From: Oscillospiraceae bacterium
GTDB taxonomy: Bacteria; Bacillota; Clostridia; Oscillospirales; Ruminococcaceae
Length of the DNA: 56,271 bases
Direction: 5' to 3'
NCBI GenBank assembly: GCA_017521825.1
Contig: JAFXBK010000059.1
Coordinates: 1-56,271 of the forward strand
Notes under the pieces: model-generated
Told to the model about the DNA's origin: nothing
Databases searched by the model: none
Seen by the model: only the letters and a program-made list of their open reading frames with translations
Position numbers and translations under genes: made by a program
Shown: positions 1 to 8,136 of the stretch, in pieces
Numbering within the stretch: the stretch's first letter is position 1
Layout: every line of letters starts with the position of its first letter

Positions 1-89
1 TAAAACAAAATCAAGCGGTAAATTTGCAAAGAACAAAATAGATTTTGCTAATTAAATTATTTCAGCATCTTTAAGGTGCAGCAAGCAAC

Positions 90-132
90 AAGCCCTTACA
101 GGGCGTTCCAAGCCACCCCTTTTAGGGGTGGT
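90..132 (-). terminator. Two hairpins after the Ig-like surface protein gene
   Basis: Just past the stop codon on the minus strand lie a perfect 8-bp hairpin (ccacccct / aggggtgg, 3-nt loop, about 113-131) and a 5-bp hairpin (gccct / agggc, about 92-104). No strong T-run follows, so this is a weak terminator. Paired short palindromes like these also occur at the ends of IS200/IS605-type elements, so a remnant end is a second possibility. The remaining bases 1-89 show nothing recognisable. Confidence 0.4.
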
Positions 133-147
133 CATGACTTAGTTCAA

Positions 148-1410
148 TCAGTCGTCAATGCGTTTTCTGCCGATGATGAAAAGTGCAACAGCGGCGGCGA
201 TAAGAATTACAAGAAGGCCAATGATAATCCATACCCAGAAGGGGATTCCGCCTTTTTCTTTTCCTTCGTCTTCGTCTTCGCCTTCAACGTCATCACCGAT
301 TACGATGATTTCTTCTTCGGAAGAGGAAGATTCAGATTCTACCGGAAGTTCTTCTTCGGAAGAGGAAGATTCGGATTCTACGGGAAGTTCTTCTTCAGAA
401 GAGGATTCGGAAGAAGGTTCCGGTTCGGAAGAGCTGGAAACGCTGGATTCCGGAGCGGAAGAGGAAGAAGAGCTGGAAACGGGTTCTTCAACTTTTTCGT
501 TAACGGTAACATCAAAAGTTGCGGAAACCATTTTGTCGCCTTCGCCGTAGGTTACGGTAACGGTTTTGGTTCCAACCTCGGAAAGGGTGGTAACATCGGT
601 TTTAAAACCGGTGGTAACGTCCTGTGCGCTGCCGTCGCCTTTGTGAAGACGAACGGTCATTCCGGTTGTATCAAGGGTTTCGCCAACGGTGTAGGTAAGT
701 TTGGTGGGTTTCTGATAAATTTCCATTCTCACAATGGTGTTGGGGTCGGCGTATTTGAAGTCAACGCGGAAATGGTCGCTCAGAACGTCAATGTCGCCGT
801 TGGCGTTGCAGGGACCTTTGAAAAATACATCTACGGTCTGTGCTTCGTCACTTGTGAAAACGGAAGGTTCTACCCAGCACATATCGGTAATGTCATAGTT
901 TTCAATCGGTTCGTAAACGTCCTCATCGGGATCGTATTTGTAAACAAGGGCGGTTACTTTCATACCGGTAAGGTCGATGGTGTCGCCAAGGTAATATGTG
1001 GTTTTGTTGGGCCATTTGTCAAGGTTGATGGATTTTACGTAATCGTAAGGAGCTTCTTCACCAATGGTCATGGTGTAGTTTACCTTTTTAACGGCGGTGT
1101 TGTCGTCTTTAAGATAACTTACGGAAAAGTTGTAGGTGCCGGCTTTGGTAGGGGTTCCGGAGATGAACATTGTGAGAACAAAATCACCAAAGGTGTGTTT
1201 TTCAACCCATTTACCGGTAATTTTAAGGCCTTCGGGAATGTTTCCGCTTTTGGAAAATTTAGTTGCGCCAAGAGCGCTTCCGATAGCGGTTTCAAAATTG
1301 GTGCCAACATAGGCGCCTTTGATTTCTTCTGTTGCGGCGAATGCCTGTACAGGAAGCATAAGCACAACCATAAGCACAGCGAGTAAAACGCTGAAAATTC
1401 TTTTTTTCAT
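148..1410 (-). CDS. Secreted, membrane-anchored protein with Ig-like domains
   Basis: A 420-aa surface protein of unknown ligand. The ATG at 1410 is chosen because AAGGAGGA lies just upstream and a clear signal peptide follows (MKKRIFSVLLAV..., to about residue 26). Next come a putative-Ig (He_PIG-like) segment at about 27-118 containing SGTPTKAGTYNFSV, then two bacterial Ig-like (Big_3-type) domains at about 125-225 and 232-310, each with a YxxGxxxDxTGM motif. A Ser/Glu/Pro-rich stalk follows (about 313-380) with a 13-residue tandem repeat, then one membrane helix (about 388-412) and a short GRKRIDD cytoplasmic tail. I see no LPXTG motif, so anchoring is by the helix. The domain calls are recognition of family patterns; a role in adhesion or envelope structure is inference. 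Confidence 0.75.
   Translation of the reverse strand: MKKRIFSVLLAVLMVVLMLPVQAFAATEEIKGAYVGTNFETAIGSALGATKFSKSGNIPEGLKITGKWVEKHTFGDFVLTMFISGTPTKAGTYNFSVSYLKDDNTAVKKVNYTMTIGEEAPYDYVKSINLDKWPNKTTYYLGDTIDLTGMKVTALVYKYDPDEDVYEPIENYDITDMCWVEPSVFTSDEAQTVDVFFKGPCNANGDIDVLSDHFRVDFKYADPNTIVRMEIYQKPTKLTYTVGETLDTTGMTVRLHKGDGSAQDVTTGFKTDVTTLSEVGTKTVTVTYGEGDKMVSATFDVTVNEKVEEPVSSSSSSSAPESSVSSSSEPEPSSESSSEEELPVESESSSSEEELPVESESSSSEEEIIVIGDDVEGEDEDEGKEKGGIPFWVWIIIGLLVILIAAAVALFIIGRKRIDD
310..400. repeat. 39-bp tandem repeat in the Ser/Glu stalk
   Basis: Two near-identical 39-bp units (310-348 and 349-387) and a partial third encode the repeating SSSSEEELPVESE stalk of the surface protein. In-frame 13-codon units allow stalk length to vary by slippage. 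Confidence 0.75.
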
Positions 1411-1456
1411 TAATTTGTCCTCCTTAATAATGAAAGGCATAATTTTATACATTACT

Positions 1457-1485
1457 ATTTTACGACAAATCACGAAATACTTCAA
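1457..1485 (-). promoter_or_regulatory. Promoter of the Ig-like surface protein gene
   Basis: On the minus strand, -35 TTGAAG (1485-1480) and -10 TAAAAT (1462-1457) are separated by 17 bp, about 45 bp before the start codon. Confidence 0.6.
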
Positions 1486-1571
1486 GGTTTTTTTAGCAAA
1501 TATCCTGCCTAAAAATGGCTGAATTGGAATATTTAAAGTAAATTTTTTGTGAACAGGTACTTAAAAGGCAA

Positions 1572-1603
1572 AAAAACAGTCCGAAAAGTTCCGGACTGTT
1601 TTT
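1572..1603 (-). terminator. Terminator of pyrR-uraA
   Basis: A 12-bp stem (aaaaacagtccg / cggactgttttt) with an 8-nt loop is followed on the minus strand by a T-run. It lies 18 bp after the uraA stop. Confidence 0.85.
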
Positions 1604-1620
1604 AAAAAATCCAAATGTAA

Positions 1621-2973
1621 TTATGCTTCTTTTTCTTTAAGGAGCTGGTTAACAATAATACCTACGATAAGGGAAGCGGCGATGGAGGTGATCTGGAGAG
1701 CACCGAAATCAAGCATAAATCCGCCGATACCGAGAACAAGAATGGAGCTTACAACAAAAAGGTTGTGTTCTTTGTTAAGGTCAACGGTCTGGATCATCTT
1801 AAGACCGGAAACAGCGATGAAGCCATAAAGCGCGGTGCAGATACCGCCGAGAACGCAGCTGGGAATGGTGTTTACAAAAGCTACGAAGGGGCTGAAGAAA
1901 GCAAGAAGAATGGAAAGAAGAGCGGCGGTTCTGATAGTTACAACGGAAGCGTTTTTGGTGATCGCAACGCATCCAACGGATTCGCCGTAAGTGGTGTTGG
2001 GGCAGCAGCCGAAGAATGCGCCGGCCATGGAACCTACACCGTCGCCGAGAAGGGTTTTATCAAGGCCGGGCTCTGCAAGAAGGTCGTGTTCGATAATGGA
2101 GGAAATGTTTTTGTGGTCGGCAACGTGTTCCGCAAAAACAACGAATGCAACAGGTGCATAAAGAAGCATAAGGGTTCCGAAATCGGCAAGTTTCATTGCA
2201 AATCCGCCGCCGGAAAGTTCTTTGAATGCTTCAACAAATGCGAATTTGGGAAGGTGGAAGAAACTTCCGAGAGAAATGGTGCTGAAGTTGTTGATGAGTG
2301 CGGAATAATCGATAATTTTAAGCGCTTCAATGTTCGCAAGGTTTCCGATGATGGTGAAAACGGAAGCAAGCGCATAACCGGAAAGAACACCGATGATGAA
2401 GGGGATAAGTTTTGCAAAACCTTTGCCTTTTGCGGAAACCCAGATGGTTACGCCGAAGGTGAAAAGTCCGCAGACAATTGCCGCAAGGCTATAGGTTGCG
2501 CCGGTTGCGGAAGCTTTGGTAAGGTCGCCAACGGCATTTCCCGCAAGGGAAAGTCCGATAAGGGCAACGGTGGGTCCGATTACAACGGTGGGCATAAGTT
2601 TGTTAAGCCAGCCGGAACCGACTGCTTTAACAAGAAGGGCGATTACGACATAAACAAGGCCGGCAAAAACTGCGCCGAGGATTATTCCGAAGAAACCGAA
2701 AACGGTTGCGGAATACATGGAAGAAAGGAAGGCAAAGGAGCTTCCGAGGAAAACGGGGCTTTTCTTTTTGGTGAAGAACTGATAAACAAGGGTACCAACG
2801 CCTGCGCCGAGAAGTGCCGCTGCAGGGTCCATTTCAAGGTTTACCACGCCGTAAGCGTTAACAAGGATCGGGACTACGATGGTTGCGGTGATAATTGCAA
2901 GAAGCTGCTGGAAAGCAAAGACGATAAGCTGGCTGAATTTGGGCTTATCTTCAACGTTGTAGATGAGTTTCAT
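1621..2973 (-). CDS. uraA: Uracil permease (NCS2 family)
   Basis: A 450-aa integral membrane uracil:proton symporter of the nucleobase/ascorbate (NCS2) family, close to the usual 430-450 aa. The sequence starts with FSQLIVFAFQQLLAI, typical of UraA/PyrP, and has about 12-14 hydrophobic segments. The family signatures AFVVFAEHVADHKNI (about 255-270) and TTYGESVGCVAITKNAS (about 325-342) hold the conserved Glu residues that bind the uracil ring. It follows pyrR after 25 bp with GAGGAGG before its ATG, so the two form an operon. The PyrR attenuator upstream should repress both when pyrimidine nucleotides are high. The neighbour pyrR makes uracil the likely substrate rather than xanthine. Confidence 0.93.
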   Translation of the reverse strand: MKLIYNVEDKPKFSQLIVFAFQQLLAIITATIVVPILVNAYGVVNLEMDPAAALLGAGVGTLVYQFFTKKKSPVFLGSSFAFLSSMYSATVFGFFGIILGAVFAGLVYVVIALLVKAVGSGWLNKLMPTVVIGPTVALIGLSLAGNAVGDLTKASATGATYSLAAIVCGLFTFGVTIWVSAKGKGFAKLIPFIIGVLSGYALASVFTIIGNLANIEALKIIDYSALINNFSTISLGSFFHLPKFAFVEAFKELSGGGFAMKLADFGTLMLLYAPVAFVVFAEHVADHKNISSIIEHDLLAEPGLDKTLLGDGVGSMAGAFFGCCPNTTYGESVGCVAITKNASVVTIRTAALLSILLAFFSPFVAFVNTIPSCVLGGICTALYGFIAVSGLKMIQTVDLNKEHNLFVVSSILVLGIGGFMLDFGALQITSIAASLIVGIIVNQLLKEKEA

Positions 2974-2998
2974 CTTTTTTCCTCCTCAAAAATCGGTT

Positions 2999-3535
2999 TT
3001 ATTTAGTAAAAAGCTTAACTCCGAATTCTCCGTCAACCGGCGGAACACGAACAGAAATAAGCTCCTCACGCGAAGTTGGAATGTTTTTGCCCACAAAATC
3101 CGGGCGGATCGGAAGCTCCCGGTGGCCGCGGTCAATAACCGCCGCAAGCTGGATAAGGGCGGGTCTTCCATGTTTTAAAAGGCAGTCTATGGCGGCGCGG
3201 GTTGTTCTTCCGGTGTGGATAACGTCATCAACAAGAACAATGGTCTTTCCGGTAACATCAAAAGGAAGGTCCGCGCCGGTGATTTTGGGGTCAACGGAAC
3301 TGTGGTCAATGTCGTCCCGGTAAAAGCTGATGTCGATGGTTCCAACCGGAACCTTTGCGTTTTCGATTGCGAAAATGTTTTCCCGGATAATTTCCGCAAT
3401 GGGAACACCGCGAGTTTTTATTCCCACAAGGCAAAGGTTTTCCGTTCCGCCGTTGCGTTCAAGAATCTGGTGAGAAATTCGGATAAGGCAGCGTTTAAGC
3501 GCGTCGGAATCCATAAGGTCGGATTTGAACTCCAT
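2999..3535 (-). CDS. pyrR: Bifunctional pyr operon attenuator / uracil phosphoribosyltransferase PyrR
   Basis: A 178-aa RNA-binding regulator with weak uracil phosphoribosyltransferase activity, near the 180 aa usual for PyrR. The PRPP-binding loop VLVDDVIHTGRTTRAA sits at about residues 98-113, and the flanking LVGIKTRGVPIA and AAVIDRGHRELPI motifs are typical of PyrR. The ATG at 3535 is chosen because AAAGGTGG lies in front; an upstream in-frame extension to 3604 reads through the attenuator hairpin and is rejected. It binds UMP/UTP and then the leader RNA, promoting termination. Here the first gene it controls is itself, followed by uraA. No pyr biosynthetic genes lie in the window. Confidence 0.94.
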   Translation of the reverse strand: MEFKSDLMDSDALKRCLIRISHQILERNGGTENLCLVGIKTRGVPIAEIIRENIFAIENAKVPVGTIDISFYRDDIDHSSVDPKITGADLPFDVTGKTIVLVDDVIHTGRTTRAAIDCLLKHGRPALIQLAAVIDRGHRELPIRPDFVGKNIPTSREELISVRVPPVDGEFGVKLFTK

Positions 3536-3554
3536 TTTAATTCCACCTTTCGGA

Positions 3555-3595
3555 AAAACAAAAAACGGTTCCGCCGGTAAGAGGGCAGAACCGTT
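3555..3595 (-). terminator. Attenuator terminator of pyrR-uraA leader
   Basis: A 12-nt arm on each side (aacggttccgcc / ggcagaaccgtt, one mismatch, 8-nt loop) is followed on the minus strand by a T-rich run (ttttttgttttt). It lies between the PyrR-binding element and the pyrR ribosome binding site, as expected for a regulated terminator. Confidence 0.85.
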
Positions 3596-3631
3596 AAACT
3601 CCATTTTTGCTCAAATGTTTTTCGGGGCTTT

Positions 3632-3657
3632 CGATCTTGCCGGTCTCTCTGTACCGT
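3632..3657 (-). promoter_or_regulatory. PyrR-binding element in the pyrR-uraA leader
   Basis: The minus-strand RNA reads CAGAGAGACCGGCAAG between complementary flanks (ACGGT... / ...). This matches the conserved CAGAGAGGCU-G-CAAG loop bound by PyrR in Bacillota pyr leaders. It stands after the promoter and before the terminator hairpin, so PyrR binding would favour termination. Confidence 0.85.
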
Positions 3658-3678
3658 CTTTAAAGATCATTTTTGTTT

Positions 3679-3707
3679 ATAATACCACCAAAACAACAAA
3701 ATTGCAA
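3679..3707 (-). promoter_or_regulatory. Promoter of pyrR-uraA
   Basis: On the minus strand, -35 TTGCAA (3707-3702) and -10 TATTAT (3684-3679) are separated by 17 bp. The transcript then enters the PyrR element. Confidence 0.7.
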
Positions 3708-3724
3708 TAATTTTAACAAAAAAA

Positions 3725-3756
3725 ACATAAAAAACACCCCTGAAAAGGGGTGTTTT
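3725..3756 (-). terminator. Terminator after the ECF S-component gene
   Basis: A perfect 10-bp stem (aaaacacccc / ggggtgtttt) has a 6-nt loop and long T-runs on both strands. It ends the ychF-ECF unit just before the pyrR promoter. Confidence 0.85.
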
Positions 3757-3763
3757 CTCCGTT

Positions 3764-4396
3764 TTAAAATTCAGTTCCGCAATAGTCACATTTTTTTGCA
3801 TCTTCTTTAATCGGTGCCTTGCAGTAGGGACAGCGGCGTTCTTCCGGTTCGGATTTTTTTGCCGCAGATGCTTTTTTCGGTTCAAGAACAATTCTTCTCA
3901 AAGGTTTAAGAAGATGGGGCAAAATTGCGCCGAAGATGAAGGCAATTATAACTCCCGCGATAATTCTCGGAACAATTCCGCCGAAAACATAGGCAATGGA
4001 AAAATATCCGTAGATTTTTGAATCAATGAACATCATAAGGGTGTTCACCGCGGTTACGATAAGCGCGCTTGAAATTGTGATGAACTGCGTCTGAGCAAAG
4101 GTCATATCAAAATTGTGATGTTTTGCGTAAAGCCCGATCAAAAGTCCGCGGACTCCGGCGGGAATTATCCACAGCACCGTTGTTGGGGTAAGTCCCCAGG
4201 TTATAAGCTGGTTGATAAAGCTTCCGCAAAGTCCGATGAGCATTCCGTCAACCGGGCCGAACAAAGCGGCTCCGACGATTATCGGAAGGCTGTCGAGAGT
4301 AAATTTCATGTTGCCGGCGTTGATCGTGGCAACAAGGCTTAGCACCACATACATTGCTATGAGCATTGCGTTGGTAACAAGGCGTTTCGGTTTCAT
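3764..4396 (-). CDS. ECF transporter S component with C-terminal zinc ribbon
   Basis: A 210-aa membrane protein. Residues 1-170 form about 5-6 helices with the start KRLVTNAMLIAMYVVLS and a MKFTLDSLPIIVGAALFGP segment. These patterns are typical of substrate-binding (S) components of group II ECF vitamin transporters, most like the FolT (folate) group. After a charged linker comes a zinc ribbon (CPYCKAPIKEDAKKCDYCG, about 189-207) with two CxxC pairs, which is not part of a normal S component. A shared EcfA/EcfA'/EcfT module must be encoded elsewhere. AAGGAGG precedes the ATG. It starts 37 bp after ychF and is probably cotranscribed. The substrate is uncertain; the ribbon's role is unknown. 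Confidence 0.78.
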   Translation of the reverse strand: MKPKRLVTNAMLIAMYVVLSLVATINAGNMKFTLDSLPIIVGAALFGPVDGMLIGLCGSFINQLITWGLTPTTVLWIIPAGVRGLLIGLYAKHHNFDMTFAQTQFITISSALIVTAVNTLMMFIDSKIYGYFSIAYVFGGIVPRIIAGVIIAFIFGAILPHLLKPLRRIVLEPKKASAAKKSEPEERRCPYCKAPIKEDAKKCDYCGTEF

Positions 4397-4433
4397 GGTA
4401 TCTGCGCCTCCTTTGGTTGCAGTGTATTAAATT

Positions 4434-5528
4434 TTATACATTAAACAGGAATTCGACAATGTCGCCGTCCTGCATAACATATTCTTTTCCTTCGCTTTTC
4501 ATAAGGCCTTTTTCCTTCGCCGCGTTCCAGGAACCAAGAGCGATAAGGTCGTCATATTTAACGATTTCCGCGCGGATAAAGCCTTTTTCAAAGTCGGAAT
4601 GGATCGCGCCGGCGGCTTTGGGAGCTTTTGTGCCTTTTTTAATGGTCCAGGCACGAACTTCCTTTTTGCCGGCGGTAAGGTAGCTCATAAGACCGAGAAG
4701 GTCATAGCTTGCTTTGATCATACGGTCAAGGCCGGATTCTTCAAGATTGATTTCCGCAAGGAATTCTTTCTTTTCGTCCGGTTCCATATCGGAAATTTCT
4801 TCCTCAAATCTTGCACAAACGGGCATTACCGCGGAATTTTCGGATTTTGCAATTTCCTCAACGGCTTTATAGTTTTCGTTGTTTTCAACGCCCTCGATAA
4901 AATCGTCCTCGCTCATATTTGCGGCATAAATAATGGGCTTGTTGGAAAGAAGGGGAAGTGCATTGATAATTTCCTTTTCCTCATCGTCGCAGGCAAAAGC
5001 TCTTGCGGATTTTCCTTCCTCAAGGTGTTCTTTAAGGCGTTTAAGGAGTGCAAGTTCGTCCGCAAGGCTGCGGTCGCCTTTCATATCCTTTTCAACCCTT
5101 GCAATTCTTCTGTCAAGGATCTCAATATCGGAGAAGATAAGCTCAAGGTTAATTACTTCGATGTCGCGTCCGGCGTTTACGCTGCCGTCAACGTGGATTA
5201 CGTTGTCGTCATTAAAGCAGCGGACAACGTGGATAAGAGCGTCAACTTCGCGGATATTTGCGAGGAATTTGTTGCCAAGGCCTTCGCCTTTTGCAGCGCC
5301 TTTAACAAGACCCGCGATGTCAACAAATTCAACGGTTGCGGGGGTATATTTTTCCGGCTGGTAAATTTCCGCAAGTTTATCAAGGCGGGGTTCCGGAACG
5401 GCAACAATGCCTACGTTGGGTTCAATGGTGCAGAAGGGATAGTTGGCCGCCTGGGCGCCCGCATTGGTTATTGCGTTAAAAAGGGTGGATTTTCCTACGT
5501 TGGGAAGTCCGATCATTCCGAGTTTCAT
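4434..5528 (-). CDS. ychF: Redox-regulated ATPase YchF (Obg family)
   Basis: A 364-aa cytoplasmic P-loop ATPase that associates with ribosomes and is linked to stress responses, of the usual length (363-367 aa). The G1 loop GLPNVGKST is at residues 7-15, DIAGLVKGA (G3) at about 70-78, and the G4 position reads NMSEDD rather than NKxD, which gives this subfamily ATP preference. The C-terminal TGS domain covers about 280-364 and ends [20 protein letters not shown] precedes the ATG and a good promoter lies upstream. The family assignment is secure; the role in this organism is inferred from homologues. Confidence 0.96.
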   Translation of the reverse strand: MKLGMIGLPNVGKSTLFNAITNAGAQAANYPFCTIEPNVGIVAVPEPRLDKLAEIYQPEKYTPATVEFVDIAGLVKGAAKGEGLGNKFLANIREVDALIHVVRCFNDDNVIHVDGSVNAGRDIEVINLELIFSDIEILDRRIARVEKDMKGDRSLADELALLKRLKEHLEEGKSARAFACDDEEKEIINALPLLSNKPIIYAANMSEDDFIEGVENNENYKAVEEIAKSENSAVMPVCARFEEEISDMEPDEKKEFLAEINLEESGLDRMIKASYDLLGLMSYLTAGKKEVRAWTIKKGTKAPKAAGAIHSDFEKGFIRAEIVKYDDLIALGSWNAAKEKGLMKSEGKEYVMQDGDIVEFLFNV

Positions 5529-5598
5529 AACTTAAAACGTCCTTTTCTTTTAGTGGTTTTTGAATATCAAAAGCAGGTTTCGATAATATAACATCATA

Positions 5599-5626
5599 AT
5601 TATACAGCAAATCGGCGAATTAACAA
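5599..5626 (-). promoter_or_regulatory. Promoter of ychF
   Basis: On the minus strand, -35 TTGTTA (5626-5621) and -10 TATAAT (5604-5599) are separated by 16 bp, about 70 bp before the start codon. Confidence 0.65.
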
Positions 5627-5705
5627 GAGAAATTACGAAAAAATATTAAAAATGTTCAAGAAGTGTTCACTATTACGCCGAAAAATGCGCTATAATATAT
5701 ATAAT

Positions 5706-5777
5706 AGCCTTCCCCTTGAGGGGAAGGTGGCGTTTCCGTAAGGGAACGACGGATGAGGTGTAGCCGCGAAGCGGCGT
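5706..5777. repeat. MITE-like repeat, left arm plus core (copy 1)
   Basis: A hairpin ccttcccc/ggggaagg, a second hairpin (cgtttcc/ggaacg), the conserved ACGGATGAGG, then gtagccgcgaagcggc. This is the left half of the dispersed element seen complete at 54349-54492. It sits in the likely 5' leader of the response regulator gene, just after a TATAAT at 5691-5696. The rest of the 300-bp gap 5529-5829 holds the ychF promoter and this repeat only. Confidence 0.7.
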
Positions 5778-5829
5778 TTATATCAAAATTTGCATTACCT
5801 AATCCTATTTAAAGAGGAGGACAAAATAA

Positions 5830-6525
5830 ATGACAAACGCAAAAATCCTTATTGCGGATGATGACAGAAACATCTGCGAACTTTTGAGAATCTATCTTGA
5901 AAAAGAAGGCTACGCCGTGGTCCTTGCGGAAAACGGCGAGGAAGCGCTTTTAAAATTTGATGCGGAAGAACCGGATATCCTTCTTCTGGATGTTATGATG
6001 CCGCGCCTTGACGGTTGGCAGGTTTGCCGTGAACTCAGAAAAAAATCCGATTGCCCGATTATTATGATCACCGCAAAAGGCGAAACCTTCGATAAAGTTC
6101 TCGGCCTTGAACTTGGCGCGGACGATTACGTTGTAAAACCTTTTGAACCCAAGGAAATTGTTGCAAGGGTAAAAGCGGTTTTAAGAAGAACCGGAAAAGC
6201 AAATACCGAAAACGAAAAAAAGGAAGTAACTTACGATAAACTTACCGTCAACATGACAAAATATGAACTTAAAGTTGACGGAAAAGTTGTGGATACCCCG
6301 CCGAAGGAACTTGAACTTCTTTTCCACCTTGCTTCCAACCCCAACAGGGTATATACCCGCGACCAGCTTCTTGACGAAGTTTGGGGATTTGAATATTACG
6401 GCGATTCCAGAACCGTTGATGTCCATATCAAACGCCTGCGCGAAAAGCTTGAAGGTGTTTCCGAAAAATGGAGCCTTAAAACCGTCTGGGGCGTCGGATA
6501 TAAATTTGAAACGAAAGATGACTGA
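5830..6525 (+). CDS. OmpR/PhoB-family response regulator
   Basis: A 231-aa DNA-binding transcription factor of a two-component system. The receiver domain (1-118) has the acidic pocket DDD at 10-12, the phospho-acceptor Asp54 in LLLDVMMP, Thr81 and Lys103 in VVKPF. The winged-helix effector (about 132-228) shows PPKELELLFHLASNP and RTVDVHIKRLREKL, both typical of the OmpR/PhoB class. GAGGAGG stands before the ATG. The sensor kinase starts 2 bp after its stop, so they are a translationally coupled pair. The htrA gene follows on the same strand and may be a target (envelope stress), but that is inference. The signal is unknown. Confidence 0.93.
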   Translation: MTNAKILIADDDRNICELLRIYLEKEGYAVVLAENGEEALLKFDAEEPDILLLDVMMPRLDGWQVCRELRKKSDCPIIMITAKGETFDKVLGLELGADDYVVKPFEPKEIVARVKAVLRRTGKANTENEKKEVTYDKLTVNMTKYELKVDGKVVDTPPKELELLFHLASNPNRVYTRDQLLDEVWGFEYYGDSRTVDVHIKRLREKLEGVSEKWSLKTVWGVGYKFETKDD

Positions 6526-6527
6526 TT

Positions 6528-8015
6528 ATGTCCAGATTTAAACAGAGTTTAAGAAAATCGCTTTTTAACCGATATTTCGCAATCTGTTCCGTGGTAACCC
6601 TTGCGACCATAACAATTATGGGCGGGCTGGTAATCGGCTTTTCCGCAAGGTATTTCAGCGAAACAACAAGGGAATCCCTTCGGAAAAACGCGGAACAGGC
6701 CGCCGCAATAACCGTTTCCGGAATGGCGGATTACGGATATCAGAAAGTCCCGGTTTCAACGGTACAAAACGGCTACAGAATAATTTCCTCCACAACGGAA
6801 ACAAAAATTTTCCTTGTTAACCTCGACGGAAAAACCCTTATCTGTTCAGAAGGCGAAAACTGTGACCACAGAACCTTTGGAATTCCGGAGGAGGTTATGG
6901 AAGCGGCGGTTTCCGGCGAATATGACGGAAGCGGAACCCTTGGTGGAATTTATGAAAGTTCCCATTACACCGTCGGAATTCCGATAAAAAACGGCGAAAC
7001 CGTTATGGCGGTGCTTTTTGCTTCAACGGAAGCAACGGATGTCTGGTTCTTTATAATGGACCTTATGGATATAATTTTCTTCTGCGCGCTTATCGCAACA
7101 GCCGTTTCCTCCGTTGCAATTTATTTTGTTACCAACAGCATGACAAAGCCTTTGCGCGAAATGGCCGCCGCGGCAAAAAGTTTTTCCACCGGGGATTTTA
7201 CAGTCCGTGTTCCGGCGGAAGGCGAGGACGAAATTGCCCAGCTTGCCCGTTCCTTTAACCACATGGCGGATTCAATGGCGGATCTTGAATCCGTAAGGCG
7301 AAGCTTTATCGCAAACGTTTCCCACGAACTTAAAACTCCGATGATGACCATCGGCGGTTTTATTGACGGAATCCTTGACGGAACCGTTCCGAAAGAAAAA
7401 CACAAGCAATATCTTGCCATTGTTTCGGAAGAGGTAAAGCGCCTTTCCAGAATGGTAAAATCCATGCTCAGCATCGCAAGGATCGAAGCCGGGGATATGA
7501 AGATAAATCCGACGGATTTTGATATAAACGAACTTGTTTGCAGAACGGTTTTTGCCTTTGAACAAAAAATCGAAGAGAAAAAACTGGAAATTATGGGCCT
7601 TGAATCGGACGAAGTTTTTGTTAAAGCAGATAACGACCTTATCCACCAGGTTGTTTATAACCTTATTGATAACGCGGTAAAGTTCGTTAACGAAGGCGGA
7701 TGCATCTCCTTCTCCTATGCCCAGAAAGACGGAAGCGTTTTTGTTTCCGTAAGGAACACCGGCGTTGGAATTGCCCAACAGGAACTTCCGAGGCTTTTCG
7801 ACAGGTTCTATAAAACCGATAAATCCCGGAGCCTTGATAAAACCGGCGTAGGCCTTGGCCTTTATATAGTCCAGACGATAGTAAACCAGCATAAGGGCGA
7901 CCTTCTTGTTAAAAGCGTTGAAGGGGAATATACCGAGTTTACTTTTTCCATTCCAGCTTCCGACCCAAAAACTCTGAAGGAAAAGAACAAACGAAGAAAT
8001 TCGGAGGAAAACTGA
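6528..8015 (+). CDS. Membrane sensor histidine kinase
   Basis: A 495-aa sensor that phosphorylates the response regulator encoded 2 bp upstream. It has one helix at about 16-40, an extracellular sensing segment of about 130 residues (no family recognised), and a second helix at about 172-200. HAMP follows (about 200-255, with GEDEIAQLARSFNHMAD), then HisKA with the phospho-acceptor His266 in NVSHELKTP and a HATPase_c domain with N box (NLIDNAVKF), G1 (VRNTGVGI) and G2 (GVGLGLYIV). Layout and length are those of a PhoR/WalK-like orthodox kinase. The TGATTATG junction implies coupled translation with the regulator gene. Confidence 0.93.
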   Translation: MSRFKQSLRKSLFNRYFAICSVVTLATITIMGGLVIGFSARYFSETTRESLRKNAEQAAAITVSGMADYGYQKVPVSTVQNGYRIISSTTETKIFLVNLDGKTLICSEGENCDHRTFGIPEEVMEAAVSGEYDGSGTLGGIYESSHYTVGIPIKNGETVMAVLFASTEATDVWFFIMDLMDIIFFCALIATAVSSVAIYFVTNSMTKPLREMAAAAKSFSTGDFTVRVPAEGEDEIAQLARSFNHMADSMADLESVRRSFIANVSHELKTPMMTIGGFIDGILDGTVPKEKHKQYLAIVSEEVKRLSRMVKSMLSIARIEAGDMKINPTDFDINELVCRTVFAFEQKIEEKKLEIMGLESDEVFVKADNDLIHQVVYNLIDNAVKFVNEGGCISFSYAQKDGSVFVSVRNTGVGIAQQELPRLFDRFYKTDKSRSLDKTGVGLGLYIVQTIVNQHKGDLLVKSVEGEYTEFTFSIPASDPKTLKEKNKRRNSEEN

Positions 8016-8136
8016 AAAAACATTCGATTTTTTTCGCCGGAATTTTAAAAAATTCAATGCTTGTTTATTTTTAATTAACAATTAAGGTTTAATATATAAG
8101 TAAGAAATTTAGACCCCCAGAAAGGTGTTTTTCAAT

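Noticed and set aside
90..132. IS200/IS605 end
   Set aside because: Two small palindromes are suggestive, but there is no transposase nearby and no partner end in the window.
3536..3604. Longer PyrR start
   Set aside because: The extra codons read through the attenuator terminator; the ATG at 3535 has a proper ribosome binding site.
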